Part shown: piece by piece, positions 16,768 through 24,145 of the stretch
Layout of the letters: each line of letters starts with the position of its first letter
Position numbering within the stretch: position 1 is the first letter of the stretch
NCBI GenBank assembly: GCA_937888775.1
Contig: CALAQT010000552.1
Coordinates: 1 to 42,769, forward strand
Direction: 5' to 3'
DNA length: 42,769 nt
Source: an uncultured Actinomycetes bacterium
GTDB lineage: Bacteria > Actinomycetota > Thermoleophilia > Solirubrobacterales > Solirubrobacteraceae
Made by a program: the position numbers and the translations under genes
Notes under the pieces: generated by a model
The model's database searches: none
What the model saw: only the letters and a program-made list of their open reading frames with translations
What the model was told of the DNA's origin: nothing

Positions 16768-18141
16768 ATGCTAGATGCCATGGAGACCGTTCCCATCCGG
16801 GCCGCTCGGCCCCAGCGCGGGTCAGAGCTCGAGCTGGAGATCGACTCGTTGGCCTTCGGCGGCGCCGGCGTCGCGCGGCGTGACGGCTACGTCATGTTCG
16901 TGTCCGGCGCGGTGCCCGGCGATCGCGTGCGGGTCGTCGTGGGCAAGTCCAAGCGGGCCTATGCGGAGGCCCGCGTGACCGAGATCCTCAAACCCAGTCC
17001 CGACCGGATCGATCCGTTGGCCGACCACCCGGGCGCGCCCTGGCAGGTGCTGCCCTACGAGCGCCAGCTGGAGGTCAAGCAGTTCCAGGTGCGGGACGCA
17101 CTGGCGCGGATCGGGCATCTGGAGAACTTCGACTTTGAGCCGATCGTCCCGGCGGTGTCGCAGTGGCGCTACCGCAACAAGCTCGAGTACTCGTTCGGCG
17201 CCGACTCCGAGGGAAAGCTCGTGTGCGGCTTCCACGCGCCGGGACGCTGGAACGAGATAGAGGCGGTCAGCGATTGCCGACTGGCGTCACCGGCGGGCAA
17301 CGAGGCCCGTGAGCGGATCGTCGCGTGGTGTCGCGCCCAGGGACTGACGGCCTATGACAGGCGCAGCGGCGAGGGGCTTCTGCGCAACCTCGTGGTCCGT
17401 GAGGGCCGACGCACCGGCCAGATGCAGGTTCGCCTGGTCACCAGCGCGGGCCAGCTGGACCGTGAGTCGCTGACCCAGGCCGGCGCCGGTCTCGACGGCC
17501 TGCTGTGGACGCGCCAGGACGGTGTGGCGGAGACCACGCAGGGCGGAGAGACCGAACTGTTAGCCGGCGTCGATCGCCTGGACGAGGAGCTCGGCGGAAT
17601 GCGCTTTGCCATCTCGGCGCAAGCGTTCTTTCAGACCAACACCGAGATGGCCGAGCAGCTGTATGCGCTGGCGCTGGAGTATGCCCAACCACACGGCTTT
17701 GAGCGCGTGTTCGACCTCTACTGCGGGATCGGCACGATCGCCACCCTGATCGCCCCGCGGGTGGCCGAGGTGTGGGGGCTGGAGATCGTCCCCGAGGCGA
17801 TCGCCGACGCGATCGCCAACGCGCGAATGAACGAGATCGACAACGTCAAGTTCTTCGCCGGCGACGTGCGGCTGGCCCTGTCTGAGCTGGTGTCTCGGGC
17901 CGGGCGCCCAGATCTGCTCATCGTCGATCCGCCTCGTGCCGGGCTCTCGCAGAAGATCGTGCGGCGGATCATCGAGGCATCTCCGCGGCGGATCGTCTAC
18001 GTATCGTGCAACCCGACGACGCTGGCGCCCAACGCCGCCCAGCTGGTGGAGGCCGGCTACCGGCTGGCGCGGGTGCGCCCGGTCGACATGTTCCCCCAGA
18101 CCCCGCATATCGAGTGCGTGGCTGTGCTCGACCGCGGGTAG
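16768..18141 (+). CDS. TrmA/RlmD-family 23S rRNA (uracil-5-)-methyltransferase lacking Fe-S cysteines
   Basis: SAM-dependent m5U methyltransferase of RNA, 457 residues from 16768 (an ATG at 16780 is equally possible; neither has a Shine-Dalgarno). An N-terminal TRAM domain (~15-75; LELEIDSLAFGGAGVAR) is followed by a central domain, then the methyltransferase domain: SAM site FDLYCGIGTIA, FFAGDV, VDPPRAGL and catalytic Cys in YVSCNPTTLAPN. Related bacterial enzymes usually carry a CxGCxxQ-type 4Fe-4S motif before the LPYERQLEVK segment; here it reads HPGAPWQVLPYE with no Cys. Target base (tRNA or 23S) cannot be decided from sequence. Divergent from the peptidase remnant with 9 bp between starts. 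Confidence 0.88.
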   Translation: MLDAMETVPIRAARPQRGSELELEIDSLAFGGAGVARRDGYVMFVSGAVPGDRVRVVVGKSKRAYAEARVTEILKPSPDRIDPLADHPGAPWQVLPYERQLEVKQFQVRDALARIGHLENFDFEPIVPAVSQWRYRNKLEYSFGADSEGKLVCGFHAPGRWNEIEAVSDCRLASPAGNEARERIVAWCRAQGLTAYDRRSGEGLLRNLVVREGRRTGQMQVRLVTSAGQLDRESLTQAGAGLDGLLWTRQDGVAETTQGGETELLAGVDRLDEELGGMRFAISAQAFFQTNTEMAEQLYALALEYAQPHGFERVFDLYCGIGTIATLIAPRVAEVWGLEIVPEAIADAIANARMNEIDNVKFFAGDVRLALSELVSRAGRPDLLIVDPPRAGLSQKIVRRIIEASPRRIVYVSCNPTTLAPNAAQLVEAGYRLARVRPVDMFPQTPHIECVAVLDRG

Positions 18142-18153
18142 GGCGGAACGGCC

Positions 18154-19101
18154 ATGCGAGCGGTCACGATCAAGGACGGAGAGCTCTCGGTCTCCGAGCA
18201 CCCTGATCCGACCCCTGGTGCCGGCGAGGTCCTGGTGCGGGTTGCAGCCGCCGGGCTCAACGGCGCCGACATGATGCAGCGCCGGGGGCACTATCCGGCG
18301 CCTCCCGGCGCTCCCCAGGACATCCCCGGGCTCGAGCTGGCGGGCGAGGTGCTGGACAGGGGACCGGGCGCGAACCGCTTCAAGGAAGGCGACCGGGTGA
18401 TGGGGATCGTCAGCGGCGGCGGGCAGGCGGAGCTGGCCGTGGTCCACGAACGGATTCTGATGGCCGTGCCCGAGCGCCTCTCCTGGGTCCAGGCCGGAGG
18501 CACGCCCGAGGTCTTCACCACAGCCCACGACGCCCTGTTCACCCAGGCCGGGCTGCGGCTCGGCGAGCGTCTGCTTGTCCACGGCGGTGCCGGTGGGGTC
18601 GGGACCGCGGCAATCCAGCTCGGCCGCGCCGCGGGCGCCCGGGTGACCGCAACCGTGCGCAACCCCGATCACCGTGACCGGGTCGGCCAGCTGGGCGCGC
18701 AGGTGATCGAGCCTGAGGGCTTCGGCCGGCACGGACCGTTCGACGTGATCCTGGAGTTGGTTGGCGCGATCAACCTGGCCGAGAACGTCACTGCGCTCGC
18801 GATCGGCGGCCGGATCATCGTGATCGGGATCGGCGCCGGCGCCAAGGGCGAGCTCAATCTGGGTGCGCTGATGGCCAAGCGCGGCTGCATCCATGCTTCC
18901 ACGCTGCGTGCCCGCCCGCTGGAGGCTAAGGCGCTCACCGCCCGTGCCATGGAGTGCTCGGTGTTGCCGCTGCTCGCCTCCGGCACCGTAAAGGTACTGG
19001 TCGCTGAGACGTTCGCGCTCAAGGACGCCGAGGAGGCCTACGACCGGTTCGCGGCCGGCGGCAAGCTGGGGAAAATCGTGTTGGTTATGGACGAGCGCTA
19101 G
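18154..19101 (+). CDS. Zinc-less quinone oxidoreductase (MDR superfamily)
   Basis: 315 residues of the medium-chain dehydrogenase/reductase superfamily, quinone oxidoreductase/PIG3-like branch. The N-terminal GroES-like half has AAGLNGADMMQRRGHYP and IPGLELAGEV; the Rossmann half has LLVHGGAGGVGTAAIQLGRAAGARV, which binds NADPH. The catalytic zinc Cys/His of alcohol dehydrogenases are absent, as expected for this group. It probably reduces quinones or enoyl-type substrates. It starts 12 bp after the methyltransferase stop behind an AGGGCGGAA ribosome site, so the two are likely co-transcribed. Confidence 0.88.
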   Translation: MRAVTIKDGELSVSEHPDPTPGAGEVLVRVAAAGLNGADMMQRRGHYPAPPGAPQDIPGLELAGEVLDRGPGANRFKEGDRVMGIVSGGGQAELAVVHERILMAVPERLSWVQAGGTPEVFTTAHDALFTQAGLRLGERLLVHGGAGGVGTAAIQLGRAAGARVTATVRNPDHRDRVGQLGAQVIEPEGFGRHGPFDVILELVGAINLAENVTALAIGGRIIVIGIGAGAKGELNLGALMAKRGCIHASTLRARPLEAKALTARAMECSVLPLLASGTVKVLVAETFALKDAEEAYDRFAAGGKLGKIVLVMDER

Positions 19102-19132
19102 TGCGCCTCGCGATTTTCCCTTGGGAGATTGC

Positions 19133-19189
19133 CCGGGGCGCGGCATCAACCCGGGGCGGGGCATCAACCCGGGGCGGGGCATCAACCCG
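19133..19189. repeat. Three 18-bp tandem repeats
   Basis: Units at 19133-19150, 19151-19168 and 19169-19186 share CCGGGGCG[G/C]GGCATCAAC; the last two are identical and the first differs at one base. The start of a fourth copy breaks off at 19187. The array lies in the intergenic space downstream of the quinone oxidoreductase. Confidence 0.9.
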
Positions 19190-19242
19190 GCGGCAAGGTT
19201 TCCCGAGGGGCCACAGCGTTCATCCGGGCCGGAGCTTCGCGC

Positions 19243-19298
19243 GGGGGATTTCCCTCTGGGAAATCCCCCGGTGGAATAGCCCCCTGGGCTATTCCACC
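19243..19298. terminator. Two perfect back-to-back hairpins between convergent genes
   Basis: Hairpin 1: GGGGGATTTCCC (19243-19254), loop TCT, GGGAAATCCCCC (19258-19269), 12 bp without mismatch. Hairpin 2 follows with no gap: GGTGGAATAGCCC (19270-19282), loop CCT, GGGCTATTCCACC (19286-19298), 13 bp without mismatch. Both triloops are pyrimidine-only. They separate the quinone oxidoreductase (plus) from the zinc-ribbon gene (minus), whose TAG stop begins at the end of hairpin 2. No T-run follows on either strand, so if these end transcription they do so as very stable bidirectional stem-loops. Confidence 0.7.
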
Positions 19299-19474
19299 TA
19301 ATCCCGGTCGATTTCCTCGGCCGCGAGACCCGGTTCGTCCTCGGCGGCGTGGATCGAGCACAGCGCCGGGCCGCCGGATTCGAGCACCGCCTGCTGCTCG
19401 GCGGGCGTCAGCTTGGCGCCGCACTCCTCGCAGCTGTCGCCGACTTGTTCGATCGTACGTTCCTCGAGTCCCAT
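19298..19474 (-). CDS. Small zinc-ribbon-like protein
   Basis: 58 residues from ATG 19474 (MGLEERTIEQVGDSCEECG). The CEEC pair followed by LCSIH about 25 residues later makes a plausible CxxC...CxxH metal site. The rest is acidic and helical, with no membrane helix. The start is chosen over an ATG 30 bp upstream because a -10-like TAGACT lies exactly 7 bp before it. The function is unknown; size and motif suit a small regulatory or adaptor protein. Confidence 0.65.
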   Translation of the reverse strand: MGLEERTIEQVGDSCEECGAKLTPAEQQAVLESGGPALCSIHAAEDEPGLAAEEIDRD

Positions 19475-19481
19475 CGAAGCA

Positions 19482-19487
19482 AGTCTA
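19482..19487 (-). promoter_or_regulatory. -10-like TAGACT placed for a leaderless transcript of the zinc-ribbon gene
   Basis: TAGACT on the minus strand ends 7 bp before ATG 19474 and no Shine-Dalgarno is present, the same geometry as at lpdA, argF, pfkB and the PHP fusion gene. Confidence 0.4.
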
Positions 19488-19504
19488 CCCGCGCAACGGT
19501 CCAC

Positions 19505-20155
19505 CTAGTAAGGGGGGAGATCCTCCCACCACTGGCCCAGCACCCGGAACGCCGACCAGAACTCGCGCTTGGCCGCCTCCTCGTCTAGCGAGTCGTCGAT
19601 GTTGGGCACGTACAGGGCCTCGATCGTCGGTGTGAGCTGCTGCAGCTCGCCGGGAGAGGCGGTAATCTCCTGGGCGAGCGGGAGCTCGAGCTCGTTGATC
19701 ACCGCCAGCGCGTCAGCGCCCATCACGACCACGATCTTCGGCGACACGATCGCCAGCTCCTCGGCGAGGCGCGCCACGCACGCCGGATCGGCCATCGCTG
19801 GGTCCGCGACCGGGCACTTCACGCACAGCGTTCCGTAGACGGCTAGCGGATCGATCGCCAGGCGCTTGAGCGATTTCATCAGCGCATTGCCGGTGCGACC
19901 GTAGAACGCGACCCCCTCCTCGACCTCGGCCGGCCGGGCGCAATGCTTGACCATCACGATGTCGGCCTGGGGATGGCCTGACCCCAGCACCGGCATCAGC
20001 TGGCCCCGCGGGCAGTCCGGGCAGGACTGCAGCCGGCGCGCAAATGCGTTGAGCTCGCGGATCGCGCGCTCCAGGTATTTTTCTCTGATCTCGTCGTCGG
20101 TTGCCGGCATTGCAGTCCGATTGGACGGCCGGCGAGCTTGTCCTTGCGAGTGCAT
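19505..20155 (-). CDS. Divergent uracil-DNA glycosylase superfamily protein
   Basis: 216 residues with the overall plan of Fe-S (family 4/5-type) uracil-DNA glycosylases. Four cluster-type Cys are visible: CPDC near residue 45, KC of TLCVKCP and the Cys of DPACVARLAEEL. The central VVVMGADALAVI strand-turn also fits. The active-site motifs are altered: where family 4 has GEAPG with an acid, this reads VKHCARPAEVEEG, and the C-terminal HPS-type motif is replaced by VPNIDDSLDEE. FYGRTGNALMKSL matches the usual VGRAG-containing segment. It may have changed specificity or be inactive. ATG 20155 shares a base with the upstream stop (TGATG); ATG 20110 is an alternative. Confidence 0.65.
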   Translation of the reverse strand: MHSQGQARRPSNRTAMPATDDEIREKYLERAIRELNAFARRLQSCPDCPRGQLMPVLGSGHPQADIVMVKHCARPAEVEEGVAFYGRTGNALMKSLKRLAIDPLAVYGTLCVKCPVADPAMADPACVARLAEELAIVSPKIVVVMGADALAVINELELPLAQEITASPGELQQLTPTIEALYVPNIDDSLDEEAAKREFWSAFRVLGQWWEDLPPY

Positions 20156-22044
20156 CAGGACTTGCGCCCGGTGGCGCGCCTCACGCGGCGCTCGCGAGAG
20201 GCGCGGCGGGCCGCTCCGGGCATCGCCTTGGTCTGCAGGAACTTCAGCGCCTGCACGTAGAGCAGGCTCGCCGGGTTGCGCACGATGTCGGCATCGCGCA
20301 GCGACTCCAGGAACTCCTCCGGGCCGTCGAAGTCCCGCATCCGGATCCGGACCGAGCCGAGCCCCTGGGGCACGTGGGCGTCTGAGCCGGCTCCTCCCGG
20401 GATGCGGTACTTGGCGGCGAAGCGGACCGCCTCCTCGTTGAATTCGGAGATCGCGATCCGGGGATTGAAGATCTCGATCGCGTCGACGTCGTCGATCACC
20501 TCCAGCAGGTGCTCGTAATCGGGCACCGAGTGCATCCGGTCAAACGGGTGCGGTACGTAGACCAATCCGCCCTGGCGCTTGATCTCGGCGATCGTTTCCT
20601 GCAACGTCAGCCCGCGCGGGATCTTCTCCTCGATGAACAGTCCGATCACCTCGCCCTGTTCACCCGTCTTGACCTCCTCGGCGACTATCACCTTCACGCC
20701 GTCGGTCTTGGCTCGCGCCTCCAGCGCGCCGGAGATCTCGTTGTGGTCGGTGATCGCGATCGCGCCCAGGCCCCGTGCCCGCGCCTCGGCCAGCAGCACC
20801 TCCACCGGCGTCGCGCAATCGTAGGAATGGTCGGTGTGCATGTGGAGATCGACGTCGATCAACGACCTTGACGCCAGCCTGGAGCGCAGCCGGCGGTTGC
20901 CCACCGGGTCGTGGCGCCGGCCGGCCAGCTCGTGGTAGATCTGCTCCAGCTCGTCGGCGACCCGCGGCCAGCCGAAGTGAACGCGCAGCTCCTGCGCTCC
21001 GGCCCGGCAGTGCGCCAGCAGCTCGGGCTCGGCGATCAGCCGCGTCAGGTGCGCCGCCAGCGTCTCCACGTCGCCGGGCTCGAACACGAAGCCGTGCTCG
21101 CCGTCGGCCAGCAGCTCCTCGTAGGCGGGTAGGCGGGAAGCGACCGGGACCACACCGGAGGCCAGCGCGCGCACGAGCACGCCCGGCATCGGTCGCACCC
21201 CCTCGGAGGCCAGCACCGCCACGTCGGCGCCGGCCAGCGCCTGGGCCTGGCTGCACTCGCGCAGATCGACGAACGAAACGCGCTCACGCAGCCGGCCAAG
21301 CGTGGTCGGAGCGCTCAGGGGACGCGCCGACCACACGGTCGCGTGCCAGTCCAGCTGTGGCGGCAGCGTCCGCAGCGCGCGCAGGAAGACGCGCAGCGCC
21401 GTCCGCTCCTCCGTGGCGATCATCACCAGCTCCAGCCGTCCCGCCGGGGCGTGGTCCGGCTGCGGGTCGGCGCCGGGGGTGATAACCCGGTACTCGCCGG
21501 GGAAGTAGCGCGTGAGCAGGCTGCGGGTGGCCCGGTAGCTGGCCGTGCGGGCATCCAGGCGGGCGAACAGCAGCCGGGACAGCGGCCCAGTCAGCTGGGT
21601 GGAGAGGATCCGCTCGGTGGGGGCGTGAAAGCTGCCGACGTTCAGCGCGCGCGAGTGGCGCAGCGCGACGCTGGAAGCGCTGGGGGCGAACGGCTCGTGG
21701 ACGTTGATCACATCCAGCGCCAGCACGCTCAGGGCCTCCTCGATCGTGCGCGCGACATCGACGGGCAGCGAGGCCGCGCGCCGCCGCGTGCCGGCGAACG
21801 GGAGCACCTCGCCGACGCCGAGCACCAGCGGGGTCTCGCCCGCCTCCTCCAGCAGCGTGTTGGCACGGTTGTGGATCGCCCGCCGGCTGTCACGCACCAG
21901 CCCGCTGGACTGCGACGGCGCGATGATCAGCACCGAGTGTCCGCGGGAGGCGAGCTCGCCCGATACGCGCGCGACGTACTGGTTGACCTCGTTCTCGGCT
22001 TCCCAGGCGAACGGCGTCACCTGCGCGATCGCTAGGCGCTCCAC
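20155..22044 (-). CDS. PimA-like GT-B glycosyltransferase domain fused to a PHP phosphoesterase
   Basis: 629 residues from a GTG. Residues ~1-375 resemble phosphatidylinositol mannosyltransferase PimA: VTPFAWEAENEVNQYVARVS, VINVHEPFAPSASSVALRHS (PimA has HEPNAPSLS) and the conserved FH. Donor-site elements are lost: the N-terminal GG is EN, the Arg/Lys pair after the inter-domain strand is missing, and the EX7E motif reads RPMPGVLVR, Arg at both Glu positions. Residues ~395-600 are a PHP domain with a full metal set: DLHMHTDHSYD, AITDHNE, VYVPHPFDR, GAGSDAH. It is therefore probably a phosphoesterase carried on a degenerate lipid/inositol-binding glycosyltransferase scaffold. It is adjacent to ino1, PIP synthase and PAP2 genes. 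The C-terminus is strongly basic (membrane contact?). Confidence 0.85.
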   Translation of the reverse strand: MERLAIAQVTPFAWEAENEVNQYVARVSGELASRGHSVLIIAPSQSSGLVRDSRRAIHNRANTLLEEAGETPLVLGVGEVLPFAGTRRRAASLPVDVARTIEEALSVLALDVINVHEPFAPSASSVALRHSRALNVGSFHAPTERILSTQLTGPLSRLLFARLDARTASYRATRSLLTRYFPGEYRVITPGADPQPDHAPAGRLELVMIATEERTALRVFLRALRTLPPQLDWHATVWSARPLSAPTTLGRLRERVSFVDLRECSQAQALAGADVAVLASEGVRPMPGVLVRALASGVVPVASRLPAYEELLADGEHGFVFEPGDVETLAAHLTRLIAEPELLAHCRAGAQELRVHFGWPRVADELEQIYHELAGRRHDPVGNRRLRSRLASRSLIDVDLHMHTDHSYDCATPVEVLLAEARARGLGAIAITDHNEISGALEARAKTDGVKVIVAEEVKTGEQGEVIGLFIEEKIPRGLTLQETIAEIKRQGGLVYVPHPFDRMHSVPDYEHLLEVIDDVDAIEIFNPRIAISEFNEEAVRFAAKYRIPGGAGSDAHVPQGLGSVRIRMRDFDGPEEFLESLRDADIVRNPASLLYVQALKFLQTKAMPGAARRASRERRVRRATGRKS

Positions 22045-22052
22045 GGAGATCT

Positions 22053-22058
22053 ATCTTA
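22053..22058 (-). promoter_or_regulatory. -10-like TAAGAT placed for a leaderless transcript of the PHP fusion gene
   Basis: TAAGAT on the minus strand is 8 bp before the GTG start at 22044, with no Shine-Dalgarno. It implies the fusion gene can be transcribed separately from ino1, whose stop is at 22166. Confidence 0.4.
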
Positions 22059-22165
22059 TTGGGGCCGCTGGCGCGGCCTGGTTTCGCGGGACGGCACCGT
22101 CGCCATCCAGCCGAAGGACATCGACCACCTGTTCGACGCGATGGCTGTCGGGTTGCGCGTGGGCG

Positions 22166-23338
22166 CTACTTCGTGGCAGGCTTGCGCTTGGCCGCGGCCG
22201 GCTTGGCGACCACGTGGCGCGAGTACTTGGCGATGAACGCCTCGGTCAGCGCGTGCGCCTCGTCATCCGGGCGCTGGTGCATCGGCGACTTCATCAGGTA
22301 CGAGCTGGGGCCGTCGAGCTGGCCCGACAAGCCGTTGTTGAGCGCCAGCTTGCAGCAGCGCACGGCGTCGATGACGATGCCGGCCGAGTTGGGGGAGTCC
22401 CAAACCTCGAGCTTGAGCTCGGCGGTCAGCGGGACGTCGCCGAAGGCCTGGCCCTCCAGCCGGATGTGGGCCCACTTGCGGTCGGTCAGCCACGGCACGT
22501 AGTCAGACGGGCCGACGTGAACGTCGCCGGAGGGCAGCTCATGGCCCATGATCGAGGTGACCGCGTTGGTCTTGGAGATCTTCTTGGACTCCAGCCGCTC
22601 GCGCTCGAGCATGTTGTAGAAGTCCATGTTGCCGCCGACGTTGAGCTGCGAGGTGCGCAGGAGCTTGACGCCGCGGTCGTGGAACAGCCGCGCGAGGGCA
22701 CGGTGGACGATCGTCGCGCCGACTTGGGACTTGATGTCGTCGCCGACGACCGGCAGGCCGGCCTTCTTGAAGCGCTTGTTCCAGTAGTCCTCGCGAGCGA
22801 TGAACACCGGGATGCAGTTGACGAACCCGCAGCCTGCCTCAAGGATCTGCTCCACGTACCACTTGGTGGCCTGCTCGGAGCCGACCGGGAGGTAGGAGAC
22901 CACGACGTCGGTTCGGGTCGCCTTGAGCACCTCGGCGATGTCGACCGTCGGCCCGGGGGCCTTGGTGATCTTCTGCTTGAGGTACTTGCCCAGCCCGTCG
23001 TGGGTCATGCCGCGCATCACCTCGACTCCCAGCTGGGGGACGTCGACGTCGAACTTCAGCGTGTTGTTCTGACCGGAGAAGATCGCCGCCGACAGGTCCT
23101 TGCCAACCTTCTCGACGTCGATGTCGAATGCGGCGCTGAACTCGATGTCATGGACGTGGTATCCGCCGAGGTCGACGTGCATCAGTCCCGGCACCGGTTG
23201 ACTCGGGTCGGCGTTTCGGTAGTAGTGCACGCCCTGGACGAATGAGCTGGCGCAGTTGCCGACGCCGATGATCGCCACCCGCACCTTGTCTGACTGGTGA
23301 CGGGCCGCGCCGTTGGGGGAGCCGATGGTCGTACTCAC
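22166..23338 (-). CDS. ino1: Inositol-3-phosphate synthase
   Basis: Converts glucose-6-phosphate to inositol-3-phosphate (NAD-dependent), the first step to phosphatidylinositol. 390 residues from GTG 23338. Hallmarks: NAD site [68 protein letters not shown] and [18 protein letters not shown]. This is the short actinobacterial/archaeal type. The C-terminus is Lys/Ala-rich. GTG 23338 is preferred since an AGAAGGGAA element lies ~12 bases upstream; a longer reading to 23398 would add 20 residues with no family match. It has its own ~60-base leader with a -10-like TAACTA/TACGAT region. Confidence 0.93.
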   Translation of the reverse strand: MSTTIGSPNGAARHQSDKVRVAIIGVGNCASSFVQGVHYYRNADPSQPVPGLMHVDLGGYHVHDIEFSAAFDIDVEKVGKDLSAAIFSGQNNTLKFDVDVPQLGVEVMRGMTHDGLGKYLKQKITKAPGPTVDIAEVLKATRTDVVVSYLPVGSEQATKWYVEQILEAGCGFVNCIPVFIAREDYWNKRFKKAGLPVVGDDIKSQVGATIVHRALARLFHDRGVKLLRTSQLNVGGNMDFYNMLERERLESKKISKTNAVTSIMGHELPSGDVHVGPSDYVPWLTDRKWAHIRLEGQAFGDVPLTAELKLEVWDSPNSAGIVIDAVRCCKLALNNGLSGQLDGPSSYLMKSPMHQRPDDEAHALTEAFIAKYSRHVVAKPAAAKRKPATK

Positions 23339-23445
23339 GCTGAGGAAGTTCCCTTCTGAAAAAGTGAAATCGCTGCGGCGGACTCGCCGCGCAGACACGA
23401 TCGTAGTTATCCCGGCCCGCGCCGTTTGTTACACCGCGGGGCCGG

Positions 23446-24108
23446 TCAGGCCGCCGCTTTGATCAGCTCGCGGCGCACGAACAAGATTCGCTGCACCACC
23501 GTGACCGCGCTGAGCGCGGCGAGTACGTAGACGGCGGGGGCCAGCAGCTCGAAGTGGCCGATCGAGGCGCCCTTGGCGAACACCAGCCCGATCGACAGGA
23601 TCACGACGCGCACCGGTCGCGTGGCCAGGCCCACCTTGCAGGCCACGCCGAGCGCCTCGGCGCGGGCCCGCGTGTAGGACACCATCAGCGAAGCGAGCAC
23701 GCTGGCCACGACTGCGGCGACCGCCACCTGGTTGTGGCGCGACGCGAAATAGGCGGCGACCGCGGTCAGCACGATCCCCTCCTCCAGCCGGTCAAGCGTC
23801 GAGTCCAAAAACGCCCCGAACGGCGTCCCCTTGCCCGACATCCGTGAGTAGCGACCGTCGAGCGTGTCCATCACCGAGCCGACGATGAACGCGATCCCGG
23901 CGAGGAAGAACATCCGCCCCACCACCAGCCCCGCGGCCGCCAGGTTGAGCGCGAAGCCGGTCAGCGAGATCGCGTTGGGCGTCAGGCGCGATTCGATCAG
24001 GCGCTCGCGCATCAGCTCCTGGGTGAGCGGGCGTTCGCGCCGCGCTCGCGAGCGGCGCGTCTCCCCCGATGGGTCGCCCGCCGGCGGCGGTTTGGTCGGC
24101 TGCTGCAT
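23446..24108 (-). CDS. Phosphatidylinositol-phosphate synthase (CDP-alcohol phosphatidyltransferase)
   Basis: Integral membrane enzyme that joins inositol-3-phosphate to CDP-diacylglycerol, giving phosphatidylinositol phosphate (PIP). 220 residues with about six helices after a basic Pro-rich N-terminus. The CDP-alcohol motif is MDTLDGRYSRMSGKGTPFG followed by AFLDSTLDR: all four Asp are in place, with Ser where most members have Ala (DGxxAR). Following ino1 two-thirds of a kilobase away and PAP2 on the other side, inositol phosphate is the likely acceptor; phosphatidylglycerophosphate synthase is the alternative. The resistance of lengths and motif order to the actinobacterial PIP synthases is good. 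Confidence 0.88.
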   Translation of the reverse strand: MQQPTKPPPAGDPSGETRRSRARRERPLTQELMRERLIESRLTPNAISLTGFALNLAAAGLVVGRMFFLAGIAFIVGSVMDTLDGRYSRMSGKGTPFGAFLDSTLDRLEEGIVLTAVAAYFASRHNQVAVAAVVASVLASLMVSYTRARAEALGVACKVGLATRPVRVVILSIGLVFAKGASIGHFELLAPAVYVLAALSAVTVVQRILFVRRELIKAAA

Positions 24109-24145
24109 CAGTGCTCGAATGCGAGGGTATTTGCGATGGCGAGCA

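Noticed and set aside
17560..19185. A 541-codon minus-strand open frame opposite the methyltransferase and quinone oxidoreductase genes
   Set aside because: Shadow of two convincing plus-strand genes; composition is His/Arg/Gln-rich with no domain.
19101..19301. A 66-codon plus-strand frame across the repeats and hairpins
   Set aside because: It consists of translated tandem repeats and hairpin arms, with no ribosome site; best explained as non-coding.
22062..22165. A short plus-strand stretch reading GLVSRDGTVAIQPKDIDHLF between the PHP fusion and ino1
   Set aside because: It looks protein-like for ~35 codons, but has no start codon with a ribosome site, no family match and runs into antisense of ino1. 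It may be a gene relic; too weak to annotate.
21704..23245. A 513-codon plus-strand open frame opposite ino1
   Set aside because: Shadow of ino1, whose motifs are unmistakable.
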